Below the pieces are notes generated by a model. It was given only the letters and a program-made list of their open reading frames with translations, made no database searches and had not been told where the DNA came from. DNA of 33,448 nt. It comes from Clostridia bacterium. Lineage in GTDB: Bacteria; Bacillota; Clostridia; TANB77; CAG-508. The stretch lies in NCBI GenBank assembly GCA_017511265.1, contig JAFWKV010000028.1, positions 1 through 33,448 on the forward strand, read 5' to 3'. Below, piece by piece: positions 16,550 to 24,855 of the stretch. Positions within the stretch are counted from its first letter, which is position 1; each line of letters opens with the position of its first letter. A program made the position numbers and the translations under genes.

Positions 16550-17668
16550 TTATTTAATTTCTTTCCACATTTTATATTTTTGGTATGATACTACACCTGC
16601 TGTTGCTAATCCTACAATTGCTAGGATTATTGTTAAATTTACTCCTGTTTTTGGTAAAATTGTTGGTGCTACTGTTGGATCTCCATCTGGATCAACTTTT
16701 GGTGTTGTGCTACTGCTACTTCCACTTTCAAACTCTGACCAATTAAAATTATTTGTTCCATATAAAAATAAAAACCATGGTTGATCTTCAAGTGTTTTAA
16801 ATACACTTGCTTGAGTTATAGTTACACCTTCTACAGGATAATATTTTCCATTTTCATCATCTAAAGTTGCATAAACAAAATAATAAGCTTTATCCTCTAA
16901 ACTAGTTATAGGAATGTTTATAGGTGTTCCATCAAAATTGGCAGTAGTATTATATCCCATATAGAAACTTCCTGTTTTATATTTGCTTGATACCAATTGA
17001 TTGTCATAGACTGTTTGCGCTGTTTTTGAATATTGAAGTAAATCTGTAAATCCATCATTTGCATTATTTTTAATTTTATTTAAAATGGTTGCATCTGTAA
17101 TCTTCCCTATTTTCAGTTTTATATTTCTTGTATGTTCTCCCCACGCAATATTGTTAAAAATAATTTGATTAGCATTATATGAAATATAAGAAGCAAAGAA
17201 CAAATTATTGTCTTTAGCATATCCTGTTCTTTCTATTTTTTTCCCCTCAAGTACAAAATTATAGTTTGTTTTGCTATTATTATATTGTTCTTCTACAATC
17301 CATAGATAAACATCTTGATTTAGTTCAAGGTATTCTGCAGCATTAATAGATATACTTTTAGAAGTTTTACTACCTATTACCTTATTATTTTTGTAATTAT
17401 TTATATTAGATTCGTCAAACTCAGGTTTAGTGTTATTAGGCGTTATAAACCAGTAATAAGTTGGAAGTGCTTGACTAACTTCGATTTCTGAAATATCTAT
17501 AAAACTGTGTCCTGCACTGCTATATTTAATTTCATATTTTGCATTTGAAAAGTCTGTCCATGTTATCGTGTCCGTAGTTGTTTCGTCATCTGCATTTGAG
17601 ACTGTACAAACAGCAAATATGCCAAAAATAATAGTCATAAGCAATACTATTGTAAAAAATCTTTTCAT
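16550..17668 (-). CDS. LPKTG-anchored surface protein of unknown function
   Basis: A 372-residue exported protein. Signal peptide 1-26 (cleavage near VSNADDE). The body is beta-rich with many Asn/Tyr/Thr residues and no domain I recognise; it contains two YFVYATLDDENGKYYPVEG-like and VYLWIVEEQ-like segments that resemble strands of Ig-like folds. A Ser/Thr/Pro linker near 315-337 leads to a sortase signal: LPKTG at 338-342, a hydrophobic helix, and a short basic tail. The sorting signal is identical in its five residues to that of the cohesin protein at 8145, so both are probably attached by the same sortase, which is not in this window. The promoter is consensus-like; GGGGAG precedes the ATG. 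Confidence 0.85.
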   Translation of the reverse strand: MKRFFTIVLLMTIIFGIFAVCTVSNADDETTTDTITWTDFSNAKYEIKYSSAGHSFIDISEIEVSQALPTYYWFITPNNTKPEFDESNINNYKNNKVIGSKTSKSISINAAEYLELNQDVYLWIVEEQYNNSKTNYNFVLEGKKIERTGYAKDNNLFFASYISYNANQIIFNNIAWGEHTRNIKLKIGKITDATILNKIKNNANDGFTDLLQYSKTAQTVYDNQLVSSKYKTGSFYMGYNTTANFDGTPINIPITSLEDKAYYFVYATLDDENGKYYPVEGVTITQASVFKTLEDQPWFLFLYGTNNFNWSEFESGSSSSTTPKVDPDGDPTVAPTILPKTGVNLTIILAIVGLATAGVVSYQKYKMWKEIK

Positions 17669-17701
17669 TTGAAAATTCTCCCCTCTTTTGTTTATGTATT
17701 T

Positions 17702-17730
17702 ATTTTAGCCATAATATCTTTTTTTGTCAA
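17702..17730 (-). promoter_or_regulatory. Promoter of the LPKTG protein gene
   Basis: On the minus strand TTGACA (17725-17730), 17 bp, TAAAAT (17702-17707), about 35 bp upstream of the start codon. Confidence 0.7.
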
Positions 17731-17801
17731 CATATTTTCTCACTTTTTTACAAATTTCAACATATTATATAATGAAGTCTAAATTAGAAAGGATGATTCA
17801 A

Positions 17802-18254
17802 ATGGATTTCGAAAACAAGCCTAATCCACAAATCATAGATATAGATGGTTTTATAGAACATGGAAAAGAATTTGATTTAGAAATAAAATTACCAGAAGAT
17901 GACAGAAATGTAATATTTGGAGTAGTAAAAAACTGTTACAATGAGCCAATTGAAGATGCAGTCGTAAAATTAATAGAAGTTGTACACGATTGTGGAAAAG
18001 TAGAAAGACGTCCTGTTACTCACACATTTACTGATAAAGAAGGAGAATTTGTATTTGGTCCGCTTTGTCCAGATAGAAAATATGCTTTAGAAATTTTTGT
18101 TAATGATGTAAAACATGTTAAAATTTGTGCAAAAGGGAAAATGCCAAACAATAAATGCTTAAAAGGTGTAAAGCTTGATAAATGTGATAAAAAAATGGAA
18201 GTCAAAGAATACAAAGAAGAAAATGAATTATTATGCAATTTGCCAAAACTATAA
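17802..18254 (+). CDS. Carboxypeptidase-regulatory-like (Ig/prealbumin fold) protein
   Basis: 150 residues from the ATG at 17802, chosen because AAAGG lies nine bases upstream; frames starting further up have no such site. Residues about 40-115 fit a prealbumin-like/CarboxypepD_reg fold: VIFGVVKNCYNEPIEDAVVKL, then FTDKEGEFVFGPLCPDRKYALEIF. It has no signal peptide. Six or more cysteines (NCYN, DCGK, LCPD, ICAKG, KCLKG, KCDKK, LLCN) are notable for a protein without export signal and might bind metal or crosslink. Such proteins occur in sporulating Clostridia; a spore-coat role is only a guess. A strong terminator follows directly. Confidence 0.8.
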   Translation: MDFENKPNPQIIDIDGFIEHGKEFDLEIKLPEDDRNVIFGVVKNCYNEPIEDAVVKLIEVVHDCGKVERRPVTHTFTDKEGEFVFGPLCPDRKYALEIFVNDVKHVKICAKGKMPNNKCLKGVKLDKCDKKMEVKEYKEENELLCNLPKL

Positions 18255-18286
18255 AAAGATGGGAATTACATTATTCCCATCTTTTT
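18253..18286. terminator. Bidirectional terminator
   Basis: AAAAAGATGGGAAT pairs with ATTCCCATCTTTTT. It ends the plus-strand gene that stops at 18254, and overlaps the last codons of the small minus-strand gene at 18266-18409. Confidence 0.9.
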
Positions 18287-18409
18287 AGCTATTTGCTTGC
18301 CCTTTTTCATTAGTTTCTTTTTATTCATCATTCCAGTTCCTTCTGTATACATCATAATTGCTCCTGCAGAAATTAGAGTTCCCATCATCATACCTTTTAC
18401 AAATTTCAT
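18266..18409 (-). CDS. 47-residue Met/Lys-rich small protein
   Basis: The frame encodes 47 residues: MKFVKGMMMGTLISAGAIMM at the start, then a short polar turn and a Lys-rich end (MNKKKLMKKGKQIAKKMGIM). AGGAGG lies nine bases before the ATG, which strongly supports translation. The first ~20 residues could be a short membrane or amphipathic helix; the basic tail could face the cytoplasm. It resembles small YtxH-like or membrane-linked proteins of Clostridia, but the function is unknown. The last codons lie inside the terminator stem. Confidence 0.75.
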   Translation of the reverse strand: MKFVKGMMMGTLISAGAIMMYTEGTGMMNKKKLMKKGKQIAKKMGIM

Positions 18410-18446
18410 TATTTGAATCCTCCTAAATCTATTTATATCAATTTTA

Positions 18447-18824
18447 TTATGTCTCTTTTTTGGTCTTAATATACTCTTTTATAATTATATATATTTCATG
18501 GCCTGCTACAATTAGTAAAAAAATGCCAAAAATTGTTTTTAAATTATCTACTTTAATTAAAGTAGCAACATTAGCTCCAACTATTGCACCAATAATTCCG
18601 AATATAGAAATAATACTAAACAATTTTAAATCTACATTTTTATTTTTAATATTAACCCAAATAGCAACTATAGAAGTTGGGACAAAGAAAATTAAGTTTG
18701 TAGCTTGTGCCACAAACTGATTTATTCCCATAACAAATGTAAGAAGAAAAATTAGTATAGTTCCTCCACCCATTCCCATTCCACTAAAAAAGCCAGAAAT
18801 ACTACTTATTAATACATAAATCAA
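18447..18824 (-). CDS. TauE/SafE (TSUP) transporter, half-size subunit B
   Basis: A 125-residue membrane protein with about four hydrophobic helices. It begins MIYVLISSISGFFSGMGMGG, whose GxGGG motif is typical of the TSUP repeat, and has NLIFFVPTSIVAIWVNIKNK and IGAIVGANVATLI. TSUP proteins (~250 residues) consist of two such repeats in inverted topology and export sulfite, sulfonates or other organic anions. Here each repeat is a separate gene; its partner ends 12 bases upstream (18837-19181). I use the TTG start with AAGGG upstream. The C-terminal tail is charged and cytoplasmic. Confidence 0.85.
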   Translation of the reverse strand: MIYVLISSISGFFSGMGMGGGTILIFLLTFVMGINQFVAQATNLIFFVPTSIVAIWVNIKNKNVDLKLFSIISIFGIIGAIVGANVATLIKVDNLKTIFGIFLLIVAGHEIYIIIKEYIKTKKET

Positions 18825-18836
18825 TTATATCCCTTC

Positions 18837-19181
18837 TTAAAATATAAACTTTATAGATGCATATATTAAAAAACAAGTAAATATAATTTTGAGTATTTGG
18901 TCTGGAATTTTTTTTAATAAATAGGCTCCAATAAGTCCTCCTATAGTTCCCCCAATAGCGCAAAATATAGAAATTTTCCAATCTATATAATTGTTTTTAT
19001 AATAGAAAAAGCTGCTTGTAACTACCATTGGTAAAATGCAACAAATTGATGTTGCTCTTGATTCTAATGGATTTTTTTTAAGCACATACATAAATGCTGG
19101 AACTAATATCATTCCTCCTCCTGTTGAAAAAAAGCCACATACTATTCCTGCTAATAGTCCTATAATCATTTTTTTTAGCAT
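18837..19181 (-). CDS. TauE/SafE (TSUP) transporter, half-size subunit A
   Basis: A 114-residue membrane protein with four predicted helices, matching one TSUP repeat: MLKKMIIGLLAGIVCGFFST, then GGGMILVPAFMYVLKKNPLESRA and GGTIGGLIGAYLLKKIPDQI. Together with the next gene it would give a full-length transporter as a heterodimer. The substrate cannot be told from the sequence. The gene starts nine bases after a 53-codon ORF, and the two halves are probably translated from one mRNA. Confidence 0.86.
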   Translation of the reverse strand: MLKKMIIGLLAGIVCGFFSTGGGMILVPAFMYVLKKNPLESRATSICCILPMVVTSSFFYYKNNYIDWKISIFCAIGGTIGGLIGAYLLKKIPDQILKIIFTCFLIYASIKFIF

Positions 19182-19189
19182 CTATTTAC

Positions 19190-19351
19190 CTACTCTTTAT
19201 TTTTTAGTAGTTTTTCCAATTTAAGCATTTGATATACAATACTTTTTCTTAATTTTTCGTCTTCTATATTATCTGTTAAATCAAAAAATTTCTGCAATTC
19301 AATTAAATATTTTTTTTCATTATTTTTTACATCCATAATTATATTATCCAT
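19190..19351 (-). CDS. 53-residue charged small ORF
   Basis: The frame encodes 53 residues beginning MDNIIMDVKNNEKKYLIELQ and ending KLEKLLKNKE. It is helical and charged with no membrane segment. The stop codon lies just before the ribosome-binding site of the TSUP gene. The upstream AGAAAG is a weak ribosome-binding site, so translation is uncertain. It could be a small partner of the transporter or only a leader. Confidence 0.5.
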   Translation of the reverse strand: MDNIIMDVKNNEKKYLIELQKFFDLTDNIEDEKLRKSIVYQMLKLEKLLKNKE

Positions 19352-19410
19352 CTTTCTGTTATTTTTATACTTTTTGTTTATATATACTTATAAGTTAATT
19401 TAAATTATAC

Positions 19411-19440
19411 AAAAAAACCAGCTATAAAGCTAGTCTTTTT
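19411..19440 (-). terminator. Terminator of the ruvA-rarA operon
   Basis: On the minus strand ACTAGC pairs with GCTGGT (19418-19434), followed by TTTTTTT. It starts right at the rarA stop codon. Confidence 0.8.
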
Positions 19441-20677
19441 ACTCAACCGTATCATCTTTTATATAATACTTAGTTCCGACCATCTCATCAGGCAAATATT
19501 GCTGTTCCACATAATGTCCTGGAAAATCATGCGGATACAAATATCCTTCATGATATCCGAGCTGTTTCATCTGTTCTATTGGAGCATTTCTAATATGCAT
19601 AGGAATTTCGCCAGTGTTTTTAGTCTTTACATCATTTAGAGCTTTATCAATAGCTAAATATGAACAATTTGATTTTTTAGAATTTGCTACATAAAGTGCC
19701 GCTTCTGAAAGGATTATTCTCGCCTCTGGCATACCTATCATGTGTACTGCCTGCATAGCAGAATTTGCTACAACCAATGCATTTGGATTAGCCATCCCCA
19801 CATCTTCACTTGCACAAATAACAATTCTTCTTGCTAAAAACATAGGATCTTCTCCTCCATTTAATGCTCTTGCTAAATAAAAAACTGTAGCATTTGGGTC
19901 TGATCCACGCATAGATTTAATAAAGGCACTTATATTATCATAATGGCTTTCTCCATTTTTGTCAAATATGGCTTTTTTATTTTGTACACTGTTTTTTAAA
20001 ATTTCATCTGTTATGCAAATTGCTCCATCTTTATCCATTTGTGTTGTTAAAACGGCAACTTCTAATCCATTTAATGCTGTTCTTACATCCCCATCAGCAA
20101 TAATTGCAAGCTTTTTTAAAGAACTGTCTTCAATTTTTATATTATATTCACCCAGTCCATCTTTTCTTTCTATTGCATTTTTTAAAATTTGATATATATT
20201 TTCATTTGTTAAAGGCTCTAGTTTTATAACCATAGATCTTGAAATTAAAGCTTTATTCACCTCAAAATATGGATTTTCTGTTGTTGCGCCAATTAGTATT
20301 ATTGTACCGTTTTCTACATAAGGAAGTAATGCATCTTGTTGTAATTTATTGAATCTATGTATTTCATCTATAAATAATATACTTCTTCCTACAGGATTTA
20401 GCATAAAATTTTGAGTTTCTTCAACTACTCTTTTTATATCTGCTACACCTGCTGTTACAGCATTAATTTTATAGAACTTATATTGCGTTGTTTCACTTAT
20501 AACCCTTGCAAGAGATGTTTTACCACATCCTGGAGGGCCAAATAAAATTATGCTTGAAAGTCTGTCAGCTTTTATTGTTCTATATAAAATTTTATCTTTT
20601 CCTAAAACATGTTCCTGCCCGACATATTCTTCAAGAGTTTTTGGTCTTACTCTAAAAGCCAGTGGTTCTGTACTCAT
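19439..20677 (-). CDS. rarA: RarA/MgsA AAA+ ATPase
   Basis: RarA is a clamp-loader-like AAA+ ATPase that acts at stalled replication forks with SSB. The 412-residue product starts MSTEPLAFRVRPKTLEEYVG and has Walker A GPPGCGKT (47-54), Walker B LFIDEIHRF (101-109), sensor 1 IGATTENP, and the C-terminal MgsA_C tetramerisation part (RGSDPNATVFYLARALNGGE; YPHDFPGHYVEQQYLPDE). It follows ruvA by 22 nt on the same strand, in the place where ruvB is found in many bacteria; no ruvB is in the window. GGAG precedes the ATG. Confidence 0.96.
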   Translation of the reverse strand: MSTEPLAFRVRPKTLEEYVGQEHVLGKDKILYRTIKADRLSSIILFGPPGCGKTSLARVISETTQYKFYKINAVTAGVADIKRVVEETQNFMLNPVGRSILFIDEIHRFNKLQQDALLPYVENGTIILIGATTENPYFEVNKALISRSMVIKLEPLTNENIYQILKNAIERKDGLGEYNIKIEDSSLKKLAIIADGDVRTALNGLEVAVLTTQMDKDGAICITDEILKNSVQNKKAIFDKNGESHYDNISAFIKSMRGSDPNATVFYLARALNGGEDPMFLARRIVICASEDVGMANPNALVVANSAMQAVHMIGMPEARIILSEAALYVANSKKSNCSYLAIDKALNDVKTKNTGEIPMHIRNAPIEQMKQLGYHEGYLYPHDFPGHYVEQQYLPDEMVGTKYYIKDDTVE

Positions 20678-20699
20678 TTTTTTCTCCTTATCTGCTGAA

Positions 20700-21305
20700 T
20701 TAATTTCTACTTAACATTGCTAATCCTTTTTTGATTAGTTCTTCTACATTGTTGTCAGCTTTTTCTATTTTTTCAAATGCTTTTTCTATTTCTTTATTAG
20801 TATAGCCTAAAACTTGTAATGCTGACATTGCTTCTTTTACCTCATCATTATTATTTGAAGCTTTATTATTTACTTTTGTATCAGCTTCTACACTAATTGC
20901 TTCTTTCTTTAATTTATCTTTTAATTCTAGCACTATTCTTTGTGCGGATTTTTTCCCAATTCCAGGTATTTTGACAAGTTCAGATATATCTTCTGATATA
21001 ACAGCAAATGCAAAATTTGATGGTTCAATTGTAGATATTATTACTACTGCTGTTTTTGCTCCAACTCCACTTACAGATAGTAGTAATTCGAACATTCTAA
21101 GTTCCTCTTGAGTGTTGAATCCAAAAATGCTTATATCGTCTTCTCTTACTTTATAATAAGTGTGTACTTTTACTGTTTTTCCTATCTCTCCTAATCTTTC
21201 TATAGCCGTTTCCGGCATAAATACTTTATAACCAAGTCCTCCTGCCTCTATTACTACATATTCAGTTGTTATTGCAGTAAGCTCTCCTTTTATATATGCT
21301 AACAT
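20700..21305 (-). CDS. ruvA: Holliday junction DNA-binding protein RuvA
   Basis: RuvA binds Holliday junctions as a tetramer and recruits RuvB for branch migration. The 201-residue product has the N-terminal OB fold (MLAYIKGELTAITTEYVVIE), two helix-hairpin-helix motifs (LSVSGVGAKTAVVI and IPGIGKKSAQRIVLELKDKL), and the C-terminal RuvB-contacting helices (VKEAMSALQVLGYTNKEIEK). Length is normal. It is the first gene of the operon with rarA, has a perfect consensus promoter, and AAAGGAG before the ATG. Confidence 0.97.
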   Translation of the reverse strand: MLAYIKGELTAITTEYVVIEAGGLGYKVFMPETAIERLGEIGKTVKVHTYYKVREDDISIFGFNTQEELRMFELLLSVSGVGAKTAVVIISTIEPSNFAFAVISEDISELVKIPGIGKKSAQRIVLELKDKLKKEAISVEADTKVNNKASNNNDEVKEAMSALQVLGYTNKEIEKAFEKIEKADNNVEELIKKGLAMLSRN

Positions 21306-21336
21306 CTTTTTCTCCTTTGCAAAATTTTATATCTGA

Positions 21337-21365
21337 ATTATACTCAAAAATTAAATGTTTGTCAA
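21337..21365 (-). promoter_or_regulatory. ruvA promoter
   Basis: On the minus strand TTGACA (21360-21365), 17 bp, TATAAT (21337-21342): full consensus, about 30 bp upstream of the ATG. Confidence 0.87.
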
Positions 21366-21477
21366 TATTTTCGCAAACATTTTTTTGTGTTATGCTAATT
21401 TTAACAATTGATATAAATCTTATATACAAATTTCAAAAAAAGATGTATAATAAAAAAAACGTTAAAAGGTGGTTTAT

Positions 21478-22965
21478 ATGAAATTAAAAAATATTATAAA
21501 AAATGTTAAAACTGTTAAAACTTATGGAAGTTTAGATATAGAAATTACTAACTTAACTTCAGATTCGAGAAACATAAAGCCTAGTGGTTTATTTTTTGCA
21601 ATAAAAGGTTACGCTTTAGATGGTACAAAATTCATAAAAAGTGCTATTGAAAATGGTGCTATTTCCGTTGTCATAGATACAACTACAGATATACAAAGTT
21701 TAGAAATTCCATCTGGCATAACAATTGTTGTTGTTGAAGACATTAGATATTCTTTAGGAATATTTAGTTGTAACTTTTATGATAATCCATCTCAAAAATT
21801 AAAAGTTATTGGTGTTACTGGTACAAAAGGTAAAACGACCTCAACATATATGATAAAATCCATTTTAGAAAAATCTGGTCATAAAGTGGGTTTAATTGGC
21901 AGTATTGCAATATATATTGGAGACCAAAAAATAGAGGATTGTGATAGAACATCTTCTGAAAGTTTTAAGTTGTTTCAAACTCTTGATTTGATGGTAAAAG
22001 AAAATGTTGAAATTGCAATAGTTGAAGTATCCTCACAAGCAATGAAATTAAATAGAGTTACAGGTTGTAAGTTCGATGCTGTTCTATTTACGAATCTGTC
22101 AGAAGACCATATTAGTCCAAAAGAACATGCAAATATGGAAGAATATTTTCAAGCGAAGTTGTCTTTATCTAAACTTGCCCCTGTTGTTGTTACAAATATA
22201 GATAATGAGTACACAAAAAAATTACCTGAACTTTTACCTGAAAAAAGAGTTATAACTTTTTCTCTTGAAAATGAACAATCTGATATATATGCAAATAATT
22301 TAAAGCCTGCAAATTCTTATATTGATTTTTCATTAATTATGAATGGACAAAGTTCAGATATACATTTATCTATTCCTGGTGAATATATGGTTTATAATGC
22401 ATTAGGTGCTATTGGTATTTCCCAATTATTTGGTGCTAAATTTGAAGATTTTCAAAGTGGTCTTTCAAATTTTAAGGTGTTTGGCAGAAGTGAGGTTGTT
22501 CCAAATAAATTAGGTTTAACAATTATAATTGATTATGCACACACACCTGCTAGTTTGGAATCAATTTTGAAAACTGTAAAGCCTTATACAAAAGGTAAAG
22601 TTATTTGTACATGGGGTGTTGGTGGAGATAGAGATAAAGCTAAAAGGCCAATTATGGGTGAAATTTCTGGTACTTTAGCCGATTATACTATTTTAACTTG
22701 TGATCAACCTCGTACTGAAAATCCAGAAGATATTATGGCAGATATTGAAGTTGGTATAAAAAAGGTTGGTGGAAATTATACTAAAATTGTTAATAGAACA
22801 GATGCAATAAGACATGCCATAACTATGGCAACTAAGGATGATATTATTGTGCTTCCTGGACTTGGTAGTGATTTGTATATTGAATATATGGGGGTTAAAT
22901 ATCCTTATAATGAAAGAACAGTAATTGCTGAAATAATTGATGAAATTGTGGGTGAAAGCCAATAG
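21478..22965 (+). CDS. murE: UDP-MurNAc-tripeptide synthetase MurE
   Basis: MurE adds the third residue of the peptidoglycan stem peptide with ATP. The start at 21478 is preceded by AAAGGTGG; this gives 495 residues. The ATP-binding TGTKGKTT lies at about 114-121, followed by the Mur ligase central domain (EDHISPKEHANMEEYFQAKL) and the C-terminal domain with DQPRTENPED. The Arg in the D-x-P-R position agrees with meso-diaminopimelate as substrate, and dapF lies next door in convergent orientation. The last residues IVGESQ and the stop codon lie in a long inverted repeat shared with dapF. A TATAAT with weak -35 precedes the gene. Confidence 0.95.
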   Translation: MKLKNIIKNVKTVKTYGSLDIEITNLTSDSRNIKPSGLFFAIKGYALDGTKFIKSAIENGAISVVIDTTTDIQSLEIPSGITIVVVEDIRYSLGIFSCNFYDNPSQKLKVIGVTGTKGKTTSTYMIKSILEKSGHKVGLIGSIAIYIGDQKIEDCDRTSSESFKLFQTLDLMVKENVEIAIVEVSSQAMKLNRVTGCKFDAVLFTNLSEDHISPKEHANMEEYFQAKLSLSKLAPVVVTNIDNEYTKKLPELLPEKRVITFSLENEQSDIYANNLKPANSYIDFSLIMNGQSSDIHLSIPGEYMVYNALGAIGISQLFGAKFEDFQSGLSNFKVFGRSEVVPNKLGLTIIIDYAHTPASLESILKTVKPYTKGKVICTWGVGGDRDKAKRPIMGEISGTLADYTILTCDQPRTENPEDIMADIEVGIKKVGGNYTKIVNRTDAIRHAITMATKDDIIVLPGLGSDLYIEYMGVKYPYNERTVIAEIIDEIVGESQ

Positions 22966-23029
22966 GGACGGAGAATTTTGGCAGAAAATCTGCCAAATTC
23001 TCCGTCCCTATTGGCTTTCACCCACAATT
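22944..23029. repeat. Perfect-arm REP palindrome joining the murE and dapF 3' ends
   Basis: Arms of 42 and 41 nt (22944-22985 and 22989-23029) pair over their whole length with one bulged base. From outside in they read AATTGTGGGTGAAAGCC, AATAGGGACGGAGAA, TTTTGGCAGA, with loop AAA. The outer ~21 nt are coding in both genes, giving IVGESQ twice, and the TAG stops of both come from the repeat. The 42 nt between the stops may also act as a two-way terminator. Confidence 0.9.
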
Positions 23030-23868
23030 CCGTCAAATACTTTTGTGGCAATTCCCGTTAGATAAATTTGATTGTCTTGTAAACTCCAATTAACAAATAA
23101 ATCTCCACCTTTTAAGTTGACAACAGCATATCTTCTAGTAAAACCTTTGTATGCGCAAGCTACAAGCGCTGCGCATGCACCTGTACCACATGCATATGTT
23201 TCGCCTGTGCCTCTTTCCCAAACCTTCATCTTAATATGTCCTTTATCAATCACTTGAACAAATTCAACATTTGTTTTTTCTGGAAAAATTTTATTATTTT
23301 CAATTAGTTCTCCATATTTTTTTACATTAAAATTCTCCAGATTCTTCAAAAAAACCACAGCGTGTGGATTACCTATTGACACAGGTATAATTTCAAAATT
23401 AACATCAGTAGCGTTTATAATAATTTTGTCATTATAGTCTTCGTCAATAAATTTTAATTTTCTTAATTCCAATAGATCTAATACTGGTTTCCCCATGCAT
23501 ACAGTAATTTCAGCTACTTTATTATTTTCTACTTTTAAATAAGCCTGTTTTACTCCTGCTTGTGTTTCAATATCTATATTTTTTTTATTGATTAGACCTG
23601 CCTCATACACATATTTTGCAAAACATCTGATCCCATTGCCACACATCTGAGCTGTACTTCCATCTTTGTTAAATATTTTCATCTTAAAATCTGCAATTTT
23701 GCTTTTTTCTATTAATATAACTCCATCAGCGCCTACCCCAAAATGTCTATTACATAAGTATCTCGTAAAACTTGGTAATTTTCCCTCTGCTATTATATTC
23801 TCATTTTTTAAAGTATTTATGTATATATAGTCATTACCTAAACCGTGCATTTTTGTAAACTTTATCAT
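23008..23868 (-). CDS. dapF: Diaminopimelate epimerase
   Basis: DapF converts LL-DAP to meso-DAP for peptidoglycan and lysine. The 286-residue product begins MIKFTKMHGLGNDYIYINTL and has both active-site cysteines: Cys76 in QMCGNGIRCF and Cys227 in ETYACGTGACAAL. Length is slightly above the usual ~275 owing to its C-terminal end, GIATKVFDGIVGESQ. The last six residues are encoded by the inverted repeat shared with convergent murE. GGTGGGG precedes the ATG. Confidence 0.97.
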   Translation of the reverse strand: MIKFTKMHGLGNDYIYINTLKNENIIAEGKLPSFTRYLCNRHFGVGADGVILIEKSKIADFKMKIFNKDGSTAQMCGNGIRCFAKYVYEAGLINKKNIDIETQAGVKQAYLKVENNKVAEITVCMGKPVLDLLELRKLKFIDEDYNDKIIINATDVNFEIIPVSIGNPHAVVFLKNLENFNVKKYGELIENNKIFPEKTNVEFVQVIDKGHIKMKVWERGTGETYACGTGACAALVACAYKGFTRRYAVVNLKGGDLFVNWSLQDNQIYLTGIATKVFDGIVGESQ

Positions 23869-23943
23869 ACTATCCCCACCTAATAATAAAATTATTATAA
23901 TATATTCTGTAGACCAAATTTAAGTTACACTTAAAAAAACAAA

Positions 23944-24040
23944 CAAAGAAAATCCTATATAAATATATTGATAGAACAAGGCCTGTAGGTAGACCCCAGC
24001 TATGTTTTGTTCAAAATATATTTATATAGGATTTCCTTTG
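23944..24040. repeat. 97-bp hairpin element, copy 1 of the GAACAA/TTGTTC family
   Basis: Arms 23944-23979 and 24007-24040 pair (CAAAGAAAATCCTATATAAATATATT and its complement). The ~70-nt core contains AAAACATAGCTGGGGTCT on the minus strand. The same core recurs at 33339-33437 in opposite orientation, but there the outermost ~13 nt of both arms differ and still pair. It sits between divergent dapF and the GT51 gene. It could be a structured RNA or a mobile hairpin. Confidence 0.8.
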
Positions 24041-24090
24041 CTATATTTTAAATTTTGTAGTAAAATATTTATAAGGATTGGTATGTAATT

Positions 24091-24777
24091 ATGAAATTTA
24101 TAAAAAAAATAATAATATTTGTAATAATTGTTGTAATTCTAGCAATAGCTTATTTTGTTAAAATAGGCTATGATTACTATAAAGAAGTATTAAATGAAAA
24201 AAGTTTTGATGATAGAATTGCAGAAATAAGAAATTCAGAAAAATTTGTAAAATATGGAGATTTAGCTGACAACTATATTAATGCTGTTGTTGCAGTCGAA
24301 GATCATAGATTTTTCAAGCATGGTGCAATTGATCCTATTTCAATTGCACGAGCTATTCACATTAATTTTTCAAATAAAGAGTTAATTGAAGGCGGAAGTA
24401 CAATAACACAGCAAGTTGCAAAAAATGTATTTTTTACCCAAGAAGAAACTTTAAAAAGAAAATCAGCTGAATTACTTGCTTCAATCGAATTAGAGCAAAA
24501 ATGCTCAAAAGAAGAAATATTTGAATTATATGTTAATACATCATATTTTGGAAGTGGTTATTATGGGATTAAATCTGCAAGTAATGGCTATTATAAAAAA
24601 GAGCCAAAAGATTTAAATTTGGATGAATCATCTATGCTTGCTGGAGTTCCTAATGCTCCTTCTGTTTATGCACCAACAAAAAATCCAGACCTTGCTCGAG
24701 AGCGTCAAAAGCACGTACTTCGTAAAATGGTGGAATATGGCTATATTACTCAAGAAGAATCAAATTCCTGCCAATAG
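24091..24777 (+). CDS. GT51 peptidoglycan glycosyltransferase, single-domain
   Basis: The 228-residue product polymerises lipid II into glycan strands on the outer membrane face. One membrane helix is at 6-24. GT51 motifs are complete: VVAVEDHRFFKHGAID with the catalytic Glu70, GGSTITQQVAKN (101-112), KRKSAELLASIELE, ELYVNTSYFGSGYYGIKSAS, and SMLAGVPNAPSVYAPT. It has the size of a monofunctional transglycosylase (MtgA type). The end, YGYITQEESNSCQ, is encoded by the REP repeat, so it could also be the stub of a class A PBP whose transpeptidase part was lost; no such remnant follows. The ATG at 24091 has only AAGG, 14 bases away. Confidence 0.88.
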   Translation: MKFIKKIIIFVIIVVILAIAYFVKIGYDYYKEVLNEKSFDDRIAEIRNSEKFVKYGDLADNYINAVVAVEDHRFFKHGAIDPISIARAIHINFSNKELIEGGSTITQQVAKNVFFTQEETLKRKSAELLASIELEQKCSKEEIFELYVNTSYFGSGYYGIKSASNGYYKKEPKDLNLDESSMLAGVPNAPSVYAPTKNPDLARERQKHVLRKMVEYGYITQEESNSCQ

Positions 24778-24819
24778 GGACGGAGAATTTTGGCAGATTT
24801 TCTGCCATTTGGGACAGAG
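24771..24819. repeat. REP element left of the RAYT gene
   Basis: CCAATAGGGACGGAG (24771-24785), then a small hairpin TGGCAGA-TTT-TCTGCCA (24791-24807), then a second direct copy GGGACAGAG (24811-24819). The TAG at 24775-24777 is the stop codon of the GT51 gene. Confidence 0.85.
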
Positions 24820-24855
24820 AAAAATAGCATTTATTTTTAACTATATCTCGTTATA

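Noticed and set aside
24091..24777. The GT51 gene as a truncated class A penicillin-binding protein
   Set aside because: The length is right for a monofunctional enzyme and no transpeptidase remnant follows. Loss through REP insertion cannot be excluded, so it is mentioned only as an alternative.
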